DNA of 26,845 bases from a virus. The stretch is from positions 1-26,845 of IMG/VR virus record IMGVR_UViG_3300036846_000593; one strand, 5' to 3'. Below the pieces are notes generated by a model. It was not told where the DNA came from. It was given only the letters and a program-made list of their open reading frames with translations, and did not search any database. The position numbers and the translations under genes were made by a program. Positions 1-6,441 of the stretch are shown here, one piece after another (position 1 is the stretch's first letter; every line of letters begins with the position of its first letter).

Positions 1-2
1 TC

Positions 3-125
3 CCCCGATGGGTCGCCGTACTGCTCGTGACGAAGATGGCGCTTGATGAGGCCGAGGGGCGCGAAAAGATGGCGCTTGACCTCCTACGCAAACATCTGCC
101 CGCGGCGAAGGATTCAATTCAATGA
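3..125 (+). CDS. 3' end of an unidentified gene, truncated by the window edge
   Basis: The frame is open from the window edge to a TGA at 123-125, giving about 40 C-terminal residues (ending LRKHLPAAKDSIQ). The piece is charged and helical, with a short internal repeat (KMALDE, KMALDL). I do not recognise a family. The stop overlaps the integrase start in an ATGA arrangement, which suggests the two genes are co-transcribed and translationally coupled. The start lies outside the window, so total length and function cannot be judged. Confidence 0.5.
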   Translation, partial: PRWVAVLLVTKMALDEAEGREKMALDLLRKHLPAAKDSIQ

Positions 126-1285
126 AGGTCAGAATGCTGGACGGCAGCGGCTCGCGTGATTACCGCTACGTCTTCGTCCAGAACCCCGGCAACCGGGTTT
201 TCTTTCAGCGCGAGTCGCGCGCCCCGATCCGCACGCCGCGCATCCGGTTGCGCGAGCTCCCCGGCACGGACGCTTTCGATCTGGAATACCGCCGCGCCTT
301 CAAGGGCGAGGACATCGAGCCGCCGAAGATGGGGCGCCCGAAGATCGTCATCGAGCGCGCCGTGTCGAACACGCTGCGGTGGCTGGTCGAGCAATATTTC
401 GGCTCGCGGGCCTGGAAAGAGCTCGACGCCGATAAGACCCAGCCGAAGCGGCGGCACGCCCTCGAATCGATCTGCCGCGAGATACACGTTTCGACCGGCG
501 AGCCCTACGGCAACTTGCCCCTGGCGAAGCTCAACAGCGGTCACGTCGCCGCGCTGCGCGACAGCCCGGACGCCTTCAGCACCGGCAACGAGCGGGTCAA
601 AGCCTGCAAAACGATGTTCAAGTGGGCGGCCGCGGAAAAGCCGGACGCGTTGACGCCGGCACTGGTCGCGCAGAACCCGGCGGCGGTCACGCTCCGCAAG
701 CCGGCGCGCCCTGGCGGGCATCAGGCATGGAAAGAGCACAACGCGCAGGCATACGAGCGGACGCACGTGCTCGGGACCAAGGCGCGGCTAACCTCCGACC
801 TGTTGTTTTTCACGGGCGCCCGGATTTCGGACATCGTGCGGATGGGTCCGCTCAACATCGTCGGCGGCAAGCTTTGCTGGACCGAGTGGAAGGGGCGCAA
901 TCGCCACGAACCCAAGGAACACAAGCTGCCGATCCTCGCGCCGCTGCAATCCTCGCTCGACGCCTTCAACGCGGCCCGCGGCAACGTCACGTCGAAAACC
1001 TTCCTGACGACGCGCACCGGCGCCGCCTATAGCGAACACTCGCTCGGCGAGGCGTTGCGGGCGTGGTGCAAGGAAGCGGGCGTCCCGGCGGGACTATCGG
1101 CGCACGGTTGCCGCAAGCTCGCGGCGATCCGCTCCGCGCACAACGGCGCCTCGATTAAGGCCATGATGTCGGTCTTCGGCTGGCGGACCGAAAAGCAGGC
1201 GCTCTACTACATCGAGCAGGCCGAAAAAGAACTGTTCGAGGAAGCCGGCGCGCCCGCGCTGATGCCGTTCCGGGCAATAGGATAG
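122..1285 (+). CDS. int: Tyrosine recombinase / phage integrase
   Basis: 387 residues. This would be the site-specific recombinase that integrates and excises the phage genome in the host chromosome. The C-terminal catalytic domain shows the family signature: R234 in the FTGARISDI motif, K257 in EWKGRN, H328 and R331 in AHGCRK, and a double tyrosine Y362/Y363 as nucleophile. W354 (FGW) stands where most phage integrases have the second histidine, and Y363 is nine residues after it, the same spacing as Trp315/Tyr324 in Cre. The N-terminal 80 residues, with an RIRLRELPGT segment, resemble integrases common in Rhizobiales. The start is supported by AAGGA at 108-112, nine bases before the ATG, and by the ATGA overlap with the preceding gene. 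Target site and att sequences are not visible. Confidence 0.93.
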   Translation: MKVRMLDGSGSRDYRYVFVQNPGNRVFFQRESRAPIRTPRIRLRELPGTDAFDLEYRRAFKGEDIEPPKMGRPKIVIERAVSNTLRWLVEQYFGSRAWKELDADKTQPKRRHALESICREIHVSTGEPYGNLPLAKLNSGHVAALRDSPDAFSTGNERVKACKTMFKWAAAEKPDALTPALVAQNPAAVTLRKPARPGGHQAWKEHNAQAYERTHVLGTKARLTSDLLFFTGARISDIVRMGPLNIVGGKLCWTEWKGRNRHEPKEHKLPILAPLQSSLDAFNAARGNVTSKTFLTTRTGAAYSEHSLGEALRAWCKEAGVPAGLSAHGCRKLAAIRSAHNGASIKAMMSVFGWRTEKQALYYIEQAEKELFEEAGAPALMPFRAIG

Positions 1286-1297
1286 AGGAGTCGGGTT

Positions 1298-1612
1298 ATG
1301 GGCGAGGCTAAACGGCGGCGCAGCCGCGCACGGGTTGGGTGGGAAGAAGCACGGCGCGAAGGGCACGCGCTGGGCGACGGCCCGGTAGAGGAGGAATATC
1401 ACGACAAGATGAAGGCGATCGCGCAGGGGATCGACGAGTTCTTTAACGGGGACGGTCCTAAAAAGATCGGCTACGTCCTCATGACGTTCAATTTTGAGGA
1501 CGAAGGACGATGCAACTATATGAGCAACGCCGACCGTCGCGACATCATCACGCTGATGAAGGAGATGCTTGCCCGGTTCGAGGGTCAGCCGGAGATCAAG
1601 GGTAGAGCGTAA
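1298..1612 (+). CDS. Conserved phage protein of the MGEAKRR type
   Basis: 104 residues. The N-terminus MGEAKRRRSRAR is a very basic opening shared by many small (pro)phage proteins of Proteobacteria. The C-terminal half (LMTFNFEDEGRCNYMSNADR, then LMKEMLARFEGQPEIKGRA) resembles a conserved hypothetical family of rhizobial phages. No enzyme motif or membrane segment is seen. The ATG is preceded by AGAGGAG at 1284-1290 with good spacing, and the gene follows the integrase stop by 12 bases, so both probably share a transcript. Function unknown; its position next to the integrase suggests an early or lysogeny-side role, which is inference. Confidence 0.75.
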   Translation: MGEAKRRRSRARVGWEEARREGHALGDGPVEEEYHDKMKAIAQGIDEFFNGDGPKKIGYVLMTFNFEDEGRCNYMSNADRRDIITLMKEMLARFEGQPEIKGRA

Positions 1613-1635
1613 CCGAACAAGATGAGAACGAAAAA

Positions 1636-1674
1636 TCCTATCACTTTATCCCCGGCGTGGGGTGCCTGATAGGA
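1636..1674. repeat. Inverted repeat in the AT-richer intergenic gap
   Basis: Arms TCCTATCA (1636-1643) and TGATAGGA (1667-1674) are perfect 8-bp complements. Inside them CCCC (1650-1653) and GGGG (1659-1662) could form a second short stem. No T-run follows, so a terminator is unlikely. The core CTATCA/TGATAG recurs at 1775-1780 and 1823-1828. A protein-binding operator or a recombinase arm site are possible readings; neither is demonstrated. Confidence 0.4.
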
Positions 1675-1688
1675 AAAGCGGGGTCTAA

Positions 1689-2027
1689 TTGCTTGAATAT
1701 AAACACCCGTCTTTCCGGTCGCCTACTCAAGCCCGGACTTGGGTATTGGAACAAACACAACGGCTTAGCCCACCTGATAGAAAAATAATGTTCCGCGTTA
1801 TCTTGTCTTTAACCGGCGGTTCCTATCAAGCTCCGTTTGTGGCGAACCACCCAAATCGCAAACAATACCGGGTGCGGCTGACCGGCCGGGAAATCGACTT
1901 GCTGCTCGATCTGCTCTACCGGGTGATCGAGCATCAGGTTAAAGGCGGCTACCGAAACGCGGCCCACTTTGAGCGGATCGCCGACAAATTGGTAAAGGCG
2001 GACGAACTATCCGATACCGGCGCCTAG
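1689..2027 (+). CDS. Hypothetical phage protein with TTG start
   Basis: 112 residues, no family recognised. The frame begins with TTG directly after an in-frame TAA (1686-1688), so the start must be this TTG or a later codon; the first in-frame ATG would be residue 34 (MFRVILSL). A GGGG at 1680-1683 could serve as a weak ribosome site. The protein looks all-helical, with a leucine-rich segment EIDLLLDLLYRVIEHQV near residues 70-87 and no signal peptide. The first third of the gene is clearly more AT-rich than the surroundings, suggesting a different origin or a regulatory role of this DNA. The real start is the least certain part. Confidence 0.55.
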   Translation: MLEYKHPSFRSPTQARTWVLEQTQRLSPPDRKIMFRVILSLTGGSYQAPFVANHPNRKQYRVRLTGREIDLLLDLLYRVIEHQVKGGYRNAAHFERIADKLVKADELSDTGA

Positions 2028-2072
2028 CCGGGTTGCCCGCGCCTCGGGGTTCAGGGGCTTGGAAACGAAACT

Positions 2073-2219
2073 ATGAATAGCTTTTTTGCGCTTGTCGTTT
2101 TTTGTGCCGTCGCCGTGTTGTCGGTCAATTGCAATCTGGCTCTTTTCGAGTGCGGCAGCGCGACCGGGACGGCCGGCACCCGCGCGGATTACCGCCTGTT
2201 GGTTGGGGAGAACGTTTGA
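2073..2219 (+). CDS. Short single-span membrane protein
   Basis: 48 residues. The first 26 residues are strongly hydrophobic (FFALVVFCAVAVLSV is the core), followed by a short polar tail with four charged residues. It could be a small inner-membrane protein or an uncleaved signal anchor; the cysteine after the core is not in a good lipobox. Its TGA overlaps the ATG of the next gene (TGATG, 2217-2221), typical of translational coupling and the best evidence that it is real. The ribosome site is weak (GGAA at 2061-2064). Function unknown. Confidence 0.5.
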   Translation: MNSFFALVVFCAVAVLSVNCNLALFECGSATGTAGTRADYRLLVGENV

Positions 2220-2653
2220 TGTTGAAGTATTGCAGCGCTCTCGCGCTCGTCGCGGCGATCGGCGCAACGCCCGCCGCGGCGTCACAATGGCAAACGGCCG
2301 CGGGCGCCGTGGTCTGCCCGAGCTACTTCGCGATGAAAGACGGCGAGGCCGCCGCCGATCACGGCGACATGGCGTGGTTGCAGCAAACCGGGTGCACGCG
2401 AATACAGGGTGGCTTGCCGGTTATCATCTTGCAGGAACCGCCGCTCGACGTTGTGAACCCCTGGCGCGTCCGCGTAGCAGGGCAGACCGTCTATATGCGC
2501 GGGTTCAACGTGGTCGGGTTCATCACGAAGAACGGGAAGCGCGTCGGGCCGTTGCCCTACCACGAAACTTATTGGAAGTGCGAATCAACATGCTCGATAG
2601 CCGGGACGGATGTTCGGTGCGTATCTCCCTGCACCGACACGCCGCACAACTAG
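2219..2653 (+). CDS. Secreted or periplasmic Cys-containing protein
   Basis: 144 residues. It starts with a textbook Sec signal peptide: MLKYC, a hydrophobic core ALALVAAIGA, and a likely signal peptidase I site after TPAAA near residue 22. The mature part has seven cysteines (one after the signal, one mid-protein, and clusters KCESTC and RCVSPC at the C-terminus), suggesting disulfides in the periplasm. The middle (WRVRVAGQTVYMRGF) is beta-rich and could be a small SH3-like barrel. I do not recognise a family. The ATG at 2219 is favoured over upstream in-frame starts because of the signal peptide and the TGATG overlap with the preceding small membrane gene. Lying beside the integrase and away from the late operon, it may be an accessory or lysogenic-conversion gene; that is inference. 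Confidence 0.65.
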   Translation: MLKYCSALALVAAIGATPAAASQWQTAAGAVVCPSYFAMKDGEAAADHGDMAWLQQTGCTRIQGGLPVIILQEPPLDVVNPWRVRVAGQTVYMRGFNVVGFITKNGKRVGPLPYHETYWKCESTCSIAGTDVRCVSPCTDTPHN

Positions 2654-2667
2654 GGGACTGCCCAACG

Positions 2668-2874
2668 GTGAAGCCCTTCCTCGTCTGGTCCGAGGAACAC
2701 GGCGCATGGTGGCGGCCCGGACGCGCGGGCTATACGCGGTCAATCCGCGAGGCCGGTCGCTACTCGCTCGACGAGGCCGCGGCTATCGTCGAGAACGCGA
2801 ACCGCTACGTGCGGGACGGGTTCAACGAGGTCGCAGTGTTCGACCCGATGCAACGGCCCGAGCCGCAATGCTGA
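2668..2874 (+). CDS. Small conserved phage protein (WWRP family)
   Basis: 68 residues from a GTG start. The sequence (WSEEHGAWWRPGRAGYT, then EAGRYSLDEAAAIVENANRY and NEVAVFDP) matches a small protein family I associate with many (pro)phages of Proteobacteria, with conserved WW, GYT and GRYS positions. No function is established that I know of. The GTG at 2668 is chosen because AGGGGA (2652-2657) precedes it and it lies just after the previous stop; an upstream ATG at 2590 would overlap the secreted-protein gene by 64 bases. It overlaps the next gene by seven bases. Confidence 0.68.
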   Translation: MKPFLVWSEEHGAWWRPGRAGYTRSIREAGRYSLDEAAAIVENANRYVRDGFNEVAVFDPMQRPEPQC

Positions 2875-3131
2875 GAGTTCAGCGCCGACAGTGCGCGACG
2901 TGCATCTTTCGCCCGATGCACGATCCGGCTTGGCTTAAAAGCCTGCTCGACGAAATCCGCGACCCGCGCATGGGCGGCTTTTTCGAAGGCTATCGCGTCT
3001 GCCACTATAGCAACGACGCCGTGTGCGCCGGCTTTTGGGCGCGGCATAAGGACGACTTTACCGGCGGACAACTTGCCCAACGCCTCGGCCTCGTCGAGCT
3101 TGTCGACGACGACGGAAGGGATGACGGCTAG
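2868..3131 (+). CDS. Small Cys-motif phage protein, possible metal binding
   Basis: 87 residues. An N-terminal CATCIFRP pair (C9, C12) and a later CHYSNDAVC pair could together bind one zinc or iron ion. This is followed by AGFWARHKDDF and a C-terminal LAQRLGLVELVDDD. The same order of motifs (CxxC-FRP, C-H-S, C-x-GFW, LG-V-E) occurs in a small family in many phages, including actinophages; its role is not known to me. The ATG at 2868 overlaps the end of the preceding gene. The TAG stop at 3129-3131 is part of CTAG, which also gives the stop of the convergent minus-strand gene. Confidence 0.68.
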   Translation: MLRVQRRQCATCIFRPMHDPAWLKSLLDEIRDPRMGGFFEGYRVCHYSNDAVCAGFWARHKDDFTGGQLAQRLGLVELVDDDGRDDG

Positions 3132-3292
3132 CCCCGCAGCCCCGGCAGGAAGATAAACAAGGCGACCAACAGGACCGATATCCACGCCAGCCAGCCCGAG
3201 GCCGTGGCGACTGCGGGCGGGAATTGCGGGATCGGCAGCAACGCGAGCAGCCACAAAAACAGCGTCACGACGAGCAGGACTTCGATAATCAT
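3128..3292 (-). CDS. Two-span small membrane protein, holin-like candidate
   Basis: 54 residues, almost entirely hydrophobic: a first span around residues 3-21 (VLLVVTLFLWLLALLP), a Pro/Gly-containing turn, then a second span around residues 33-50 (WLAWISVLLVALFIFLP). Size and topology fit small class II/III holins or accessory membrane proteins, but no family signature is recognised. Its ATG overlaps the TGA of the upstream membrane-protein gene (ATGA, 3289-3292), so the two are probably made together. It is the last gene of the late operon, a place where lysis genes are often found. A membrane protein is well supported; holin is inference. Confidence 0.55.
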   Translation of the reverse strand: MIIEVLLVVTLFLWLLALLPIPQFPPAVATASGWLAWISVLLVALFIFLPGLRG

Positions 3293-3585
3293 GGCTTGCC
3301 TCCCTTAGCTTCGAGTGCCCGGACGTCGTGTTCGAGGGCGTCGAGCCGCGCGGTCGCGGCCTCGGCCTCGCCGGCCTGCGTCAAACAGCGGTCGACGATC
3401 TTGTCGACGAGCGCGGTGCGTTCCGTCATGCGGTTGTCGAGGAACCAGAGAATCGCGCCGATGAAGATCGCGTTGATAAGTACGAGCCCGAGGAATGCCG
3501 GCGGCAGCGTGGTAATCAGGTTCTGACCAAGGCGCGCGACCGCGCCGATGGCGCTTTCGTTTGGCGGCGGCGCCGGGTCGGCCAT
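3289..3585 (-). CDS. Membrane protein with C-terminal coiled coil, lysis-region candidate
   Basis: 98 residues: a Pro-rich cytoplasmic-looking N-terminus, one strong membrane span around residues 30-49 (FLGLVLINAIFIGAILWFL), then a charged helix with heptad spacing to the end (LDALEHDVRALEAK). This architecture occurs in phage membrane proteins near lysis genes in rhizobial prophages. Together with the overlapping 54-residue protein it could form a holin/antiholin or membrane-anchoring pair; there is no direct evidence for this. The ATG at 3585 lies three bases before the end of the preceding gene, so it belongs to the late operon. Confidence 0.65.
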   Translation of the reverse strand: MADPAPPPNESAIGAVARLGQNLITTLPPAFLGLVLINAIFIGAILWFLDNRMTERTALVDKIVDRCLTQAGEAEAATARLDALEHDVRALEAKGGKP

Positions 3586-3587
3586 CG

Positions 3588-3791
3588 TCAGGCGTCGGCG
3601 TGCTCGGCCTCAGTTACGCGGTCGTGTCCGTTGACGTGCGGCGTCCGCGCGGCTGCGGCCTGTAGCTGCTCGGTGATACCGACCATCAGCGGATTGACGA
3701 TCCGCCACGGCGCTTCGCCGATAATCGCGAGGACTTGATTCCATTGCTGGGCTTCAAAGCTGATCGATACGACGTCGGTTGCGTTCAACAT
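3588..3791 (-). CDS. Small conserved phage protein of unknown function
   Basis: 67 residues. The central WNQVLAIIGEAPWRIVNPLM segment is a predicted helix pair; the C-terminus is polar and acidic. Similar short proteins sit between tail-fibre and membrane-protein genes in rhizobial prophages. The ATG at 3791 lies just after the stop of the tail-fibre gene (3797-3799); longer in-frame extensions would overlap the S74 domain and look like shadow sequence. No enzymatic or membrane motif is seen. Confidence 0.55.
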   Translation of the reverse strand: MLNATDVVSISFEAQQWNQVLAIIGEAPWRIVNPLMVGITEQLQAAAARTPHVNGHDRVTEAEHADA

Positions 3792-3796
3792 GGGGC

Positions 3797-5113
3797 TTAG
3801 ACTCCTTCCAATGCGGTGAGGCGGGCGGCCAGTTCCTTCACCGCGTTGATTAGCGCGAACGTGAGCGGGGTATGATTGAGGGTTGCATACGCCTCGCCGT
3901 CGGGCAGCGTGGCGCTGCCGTGCAAGTCGCTCATATGCGCGCAATCTTCGGCAATAAGGCCGACATGGACGCCCCCATCCGGGGCGAGGCCACCGGCGCC
4001 GGAATAACGGTAGCGCACCGGCGATAGCGCGAGGACTGCCTCTAAACCGTCATCGTAGGGCGCGATATCGGTCTTTAGTTCGCGCGCAGAGGGCGCGGCC
4101 CAGGTGCCGCCGCCCGGTTTGACCGCGTTGGTGGCGGCGGACGAATAAACCGTCAGCGCCCCTGTAGTTGCGGACGCGTCCAGCCCCATCAAGGCAGCCG
4201 TGCTTGGAGCCTGCCAAAGAAAACCAGTAGGTTGGCCCGCACCAAGAATGCTGTGAAAATAGGACGCATCGGCTTGCATAAGCGCGCCGTTGAGATGGAC
4301 CGTGCCGGGAAGCGTGACATCACCGGAAAAGGTCGCGGTGTTGCCGTTGAGGACGAGCGAGTTGGCCCCCGCAGTACTAAAGGTGAGCGAGCCAGAACCA
4401 GTATTGCTCAGGCTTGCCGCGCCATTAACCCCGGCATTGCGAAGGATGCGGAAATCAAAGTCACTCGCAGCGGTTCCGTGAAAGTCTACATAGGCTACGC
4501 CATCGCCCGTACGCCCCCCACCAACTTCGATCCCGCAACCCCCCGTCGACACGCCCTGCCCAATGACGAAGGCACTCCCGATCGTCATAGCGCCATCCGC
4601 AGCAGTGAGGATGTTGCCGCCGCAGGCGGTGAACGTACCCGAGAATGTCGCGGTGTCGCCGGCGAGGGTCAGGCTGTTGTGTTGCGCGACCGTCCCGGCG
4701 GGGGTTGTCCAGAAGGTCAGCGTCGTGCCCTGCGCCGTGTCGGACCAATTTTCGTTCGCGGTAAAGTTGGCCGCACCGCCGCCGGTCGTGCTGTAGGCTG
4801 TGGCACCACGCCCCTGGGTTCCGATTTGCAACAGGACATCACCGCTTTGCACCGCTGTCGGCGCTGCCGCCGTGCCACGCGAGCGGCGGCCAAAAACCTG
4901 CGGTGCCGCCGTGCCATAACTATCGAGCAGCAACAACGCTGCCGTTTCGGAGGCAATCACCTCGAGCGCATTGGCCGTGATCGGCTGCGGCTGCGTCGCC
5001 GTGCCGTTGATGAGTAGACCGTGAACCGTGGGCGCGGCCTTGACCGCCACGGTGCCGTCAGCCCCTACGGCGAAAAAAGCCGGGTCGAATTGGTTAGGTC
5101 CAGAAACGGCCAT
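3797..5113 (-). CDS. Tail fibre/spike protein with S74 intramolecular chaperone
   Basis: 438 residues. The first 330 or so are Gly/Ala/Thr/Ser-rich beta-type sequence with repeated short motifs (SLTLAGDTATFSG, then SLVLNGNTATFSG), as in trimeric fibre shafts. The last 99 residues match the peptidase S74 / endosialidase-type chaperone: SARELKTDI with the Ser342-Lys347 dyad used for autocleavage, then LSPVRYRY, GLIAED and a terminal coiled coil (AVKELAARLTALEGV). In this family the chaperone guides trimerisation and then cuts itself off. The start at 5113 is preferred over an ATG-like extension because GGGAGA precedes it at good distance. Lying distal to the hub genes, it is the best candidate for the receptor-binding protein. 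Confidence 0.82.
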   Translation of the reverse strand: MAVSGPNQFDPAFFAVGADGTVAVKAAPTVHGLLINGTATQPQPITANALEVIASETAALLLLDSYGTAAPQVFGRRSRGTAAAPTAVQSGDVLLQIGTQGRGATAYSTTGGGAANFTANENWSDTAQGTTLTFWTTPAGTVAQHNSLTLAGDTATFSGTFTACGGNILTAADGAMTIGSAFVIGQGVSTGGCGIEVGGGRTGDGVAYVDFHGTAASDFDFRILRNAGVNGAASLSNTGSGSLTFSTAGANSLVLNGNTATFSGDVTLPGTVHLNGALMQADASYFHSILGAGQPTGFLWQAPSTAALMGLDASATTGALTVYSSAATNAVKPGGGTWAAPSARELKTDIAPYDDGLEAVLALSPVRYRYSGAGGLAPDGGVHVGLIAEDCAHMSDLHGSATLPDGEAYATLNHTPLTFALINAVKELAARLTALEGV

Positions 5114-5127
5114 GAGGATTTCTCCCG

Positions 5128-5574
5128 TTAATAGCGGCGATACCAAATCTGGTCGGTGCTGTTGTACCGCCAGGACATACCGCCCCCGGCGGTGAGCAAG
5201 TCGGTTCCGCCCTCGACACTGAGGCCGGCATCCGGCGACGTCACGGCGATTTGCGTTATCGCTTGCGACGCCGATAGCTCGAAGATTTGCCCAGCGGTCG
5301 GCCCCGGCGGCAAGTGCACGTTGAGCGTCGCGATGGTCCCGGCCGGATCGATCACAAAGGCGCCGAGGCCGGTCCCGGCAATGATCGTTTGCCCGGTCGT
5401 CGGTCTAACGTGGGTGAACGAAACCGTAAACGACCCGCCGAGAATGCTGTTGATGACGACCATCGTGTCGCTGACCATTGGCAGCAACCATTGCCGATGC
5501 CCGCCGTTCCGCATGTCCTTGTCGGTCGACCCGTCATCGCTGTAGGTGTTGCCGTTGACTGTTACTTGGGTCAT
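5128..5574 (-). CDS. Tail-tip or fibre-associated protein
   Basis: 148 residues, beta-rich. The N-terminal segment (VNGNTYSDDGS, then MRNGGHRQWLLPMVSDTMV) is a pattern I associate with small tail proteins of rhizobial phages; the rest resembles a fibre or carbohydrate-recognition fold, ending MSWRYNSTDQIWYRRY. It lies between the distal tail protein and the S74 fibre, with short gaps of five and 14 bases. It could be a fibre adaptor or a small receptor-binding subunit. The ATG at 5574 follows the upstream stop closely. Specific function is not known. Confidence 0.65.
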   Translation of the reverse strand: MTQVTVNGNTYSDDGSTDKDMRNGGHRQWLLPMVSDTMVVINSILGGSFTVSFTHVRPTTGQTIIAGTGLGAFVIDPAGTIATLNVHLPPGPTAGQIFELSASQAITQIAVTSPDAGLSVEGGTDLLTAGGGMSWRYNSTDQIWYRRY

Positions 5575-5579
5575 GGCAT

Positions 5580-6437
5580 CTATCCGATGATTTCTTCGAG
5601 TGAAATCGGCACTTCGTCGATGTCGAGTTGGGTGCGAGTGAACATATCCGGCTCGGCGAACTGAGCGAGAAACGCGGTGCGGACCCAATTTGTCGGGTCG
5701 TCCGGCTCGGGTAGCCAGAGGATCGGGTCGCAGATGTCTCGTTGCCGCACCATTTCGAACCACTTGGCGAGCGCCACATTGTGCTCGGCGTCGAACGTGC
5801 CTTTGAAGGTGCGCGGCTTTGACCGCTCGTCGGCGTACTTCGCGCCGCCCAGCGCTTCGGTGAGCACCGTTCGAAAGCGGAAGCCGTAGCGCGCGCCGAG
5901 CTTGTAATTGAATTGCGCTTGATACTGCGCGGCAATTTCGAGATAGCCGGCTTGCACATAGCCGGCGGCGTTGGTCGGGTCGCTGATATCGATCCGGATC
6001 GCCGCGGCGATATAGTCGAGGCCGACCCACCAGAGCCACAACCAGTTCGTCCCTTCTAGCTCGGCGTCGCCATATTTGCCGGTCCAGTAGTTGTCGTCTT
6101 CCCATTCCAGCGTGTCGTAGGGATAGACCTCCTGCCAGAGCTGGGTCATGCCGCTGTCGTAGATAAGCGCCGTCATGCCGTTGTCGGAATAGAGCCGCAC
6201 CCGGACCTGTGCATCCGTCGTGCAATTGTGACGGGCGAGTCCAACCAGCCCGACACGCCGAGAGGTGTTTGACGTCGCGATGATGACGCAATCGGCGGCA
6301 GCGAGGCTTGCCGTCCGCGCGACGCGCGACAGCGGCAGCGATTGAAGGGCAGATTGCGGATAGTTCGCGCGCCAGTTTCCGCCGGACAGGCTGAACAGGT
6401 CGGTCACCGAGGGCCAGCCGAGGATTGCTGCCGTCAT
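5580..6437 (-). CDS. Distal tail protein, unknown specific role
   Basis: 285 residues, rich in tryptophan and tyrosine, with an acidic C-terminus (DIDEVPISLEEIIG). The mid-protein resembles a beta-sandwich, and RTFKGTFDAEHNVALAKWFE followed by ICDPILWLPEPDD looks like sequences of structural tail proteins. Position between the hub-like protein and the fibre genes suggests part of the tail tip or baseplate-like complex. The start ATG at 6437 lies four bases after the upstream stop. No exact family is claimed. Confidence 0.65.
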   Translation of the reverse strand: MTAAILGWPSVTDLFSLSGGNWRANYPQSALQSLPLSRVARTASLAAADCVIIATSNTSRRVGLVGLARHNCTTDAQVRVRLYSDNGMTALIYDSGMTQLWQEVYPYDTLEWEDDNYWTGKYGDAELEGTNWLWLWWVGLDYIAAAIRIDISDPTNAAGYVQAGYLEIAAQYQAQFNYKLGARYGFRFRTVLTEALGGAKYADERSKPRTFKGTFDAEHNVALAKWFEMVRQRDICDPILWLPEPDDPTNWVRTAFLAQFAEPDMFTRTQLDIDEVPISLEEIIG

Positions 6438-6441
6438 CAGA

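Noticed and set aside
2080-2101. T-runs as an intrinsic terminator
   Set aside because: No stable hairpin precedes them, and they encode Phe/Val residues of the small membrane protein.
2590-2667. Longer N-terminus (ATG at 2590) for the WWRP protein
   Set aside because: It would overlap the secreted-protein gene by 64 bases, and the extra residues do not resemble the family, which starts near the KPFLVW segment.
4232-5017. 261-codon plus-strand frame opposite the tail fibre
   Set aside because: Antisense to the S74 fibre gene, with Arg-rich composition and no start context.
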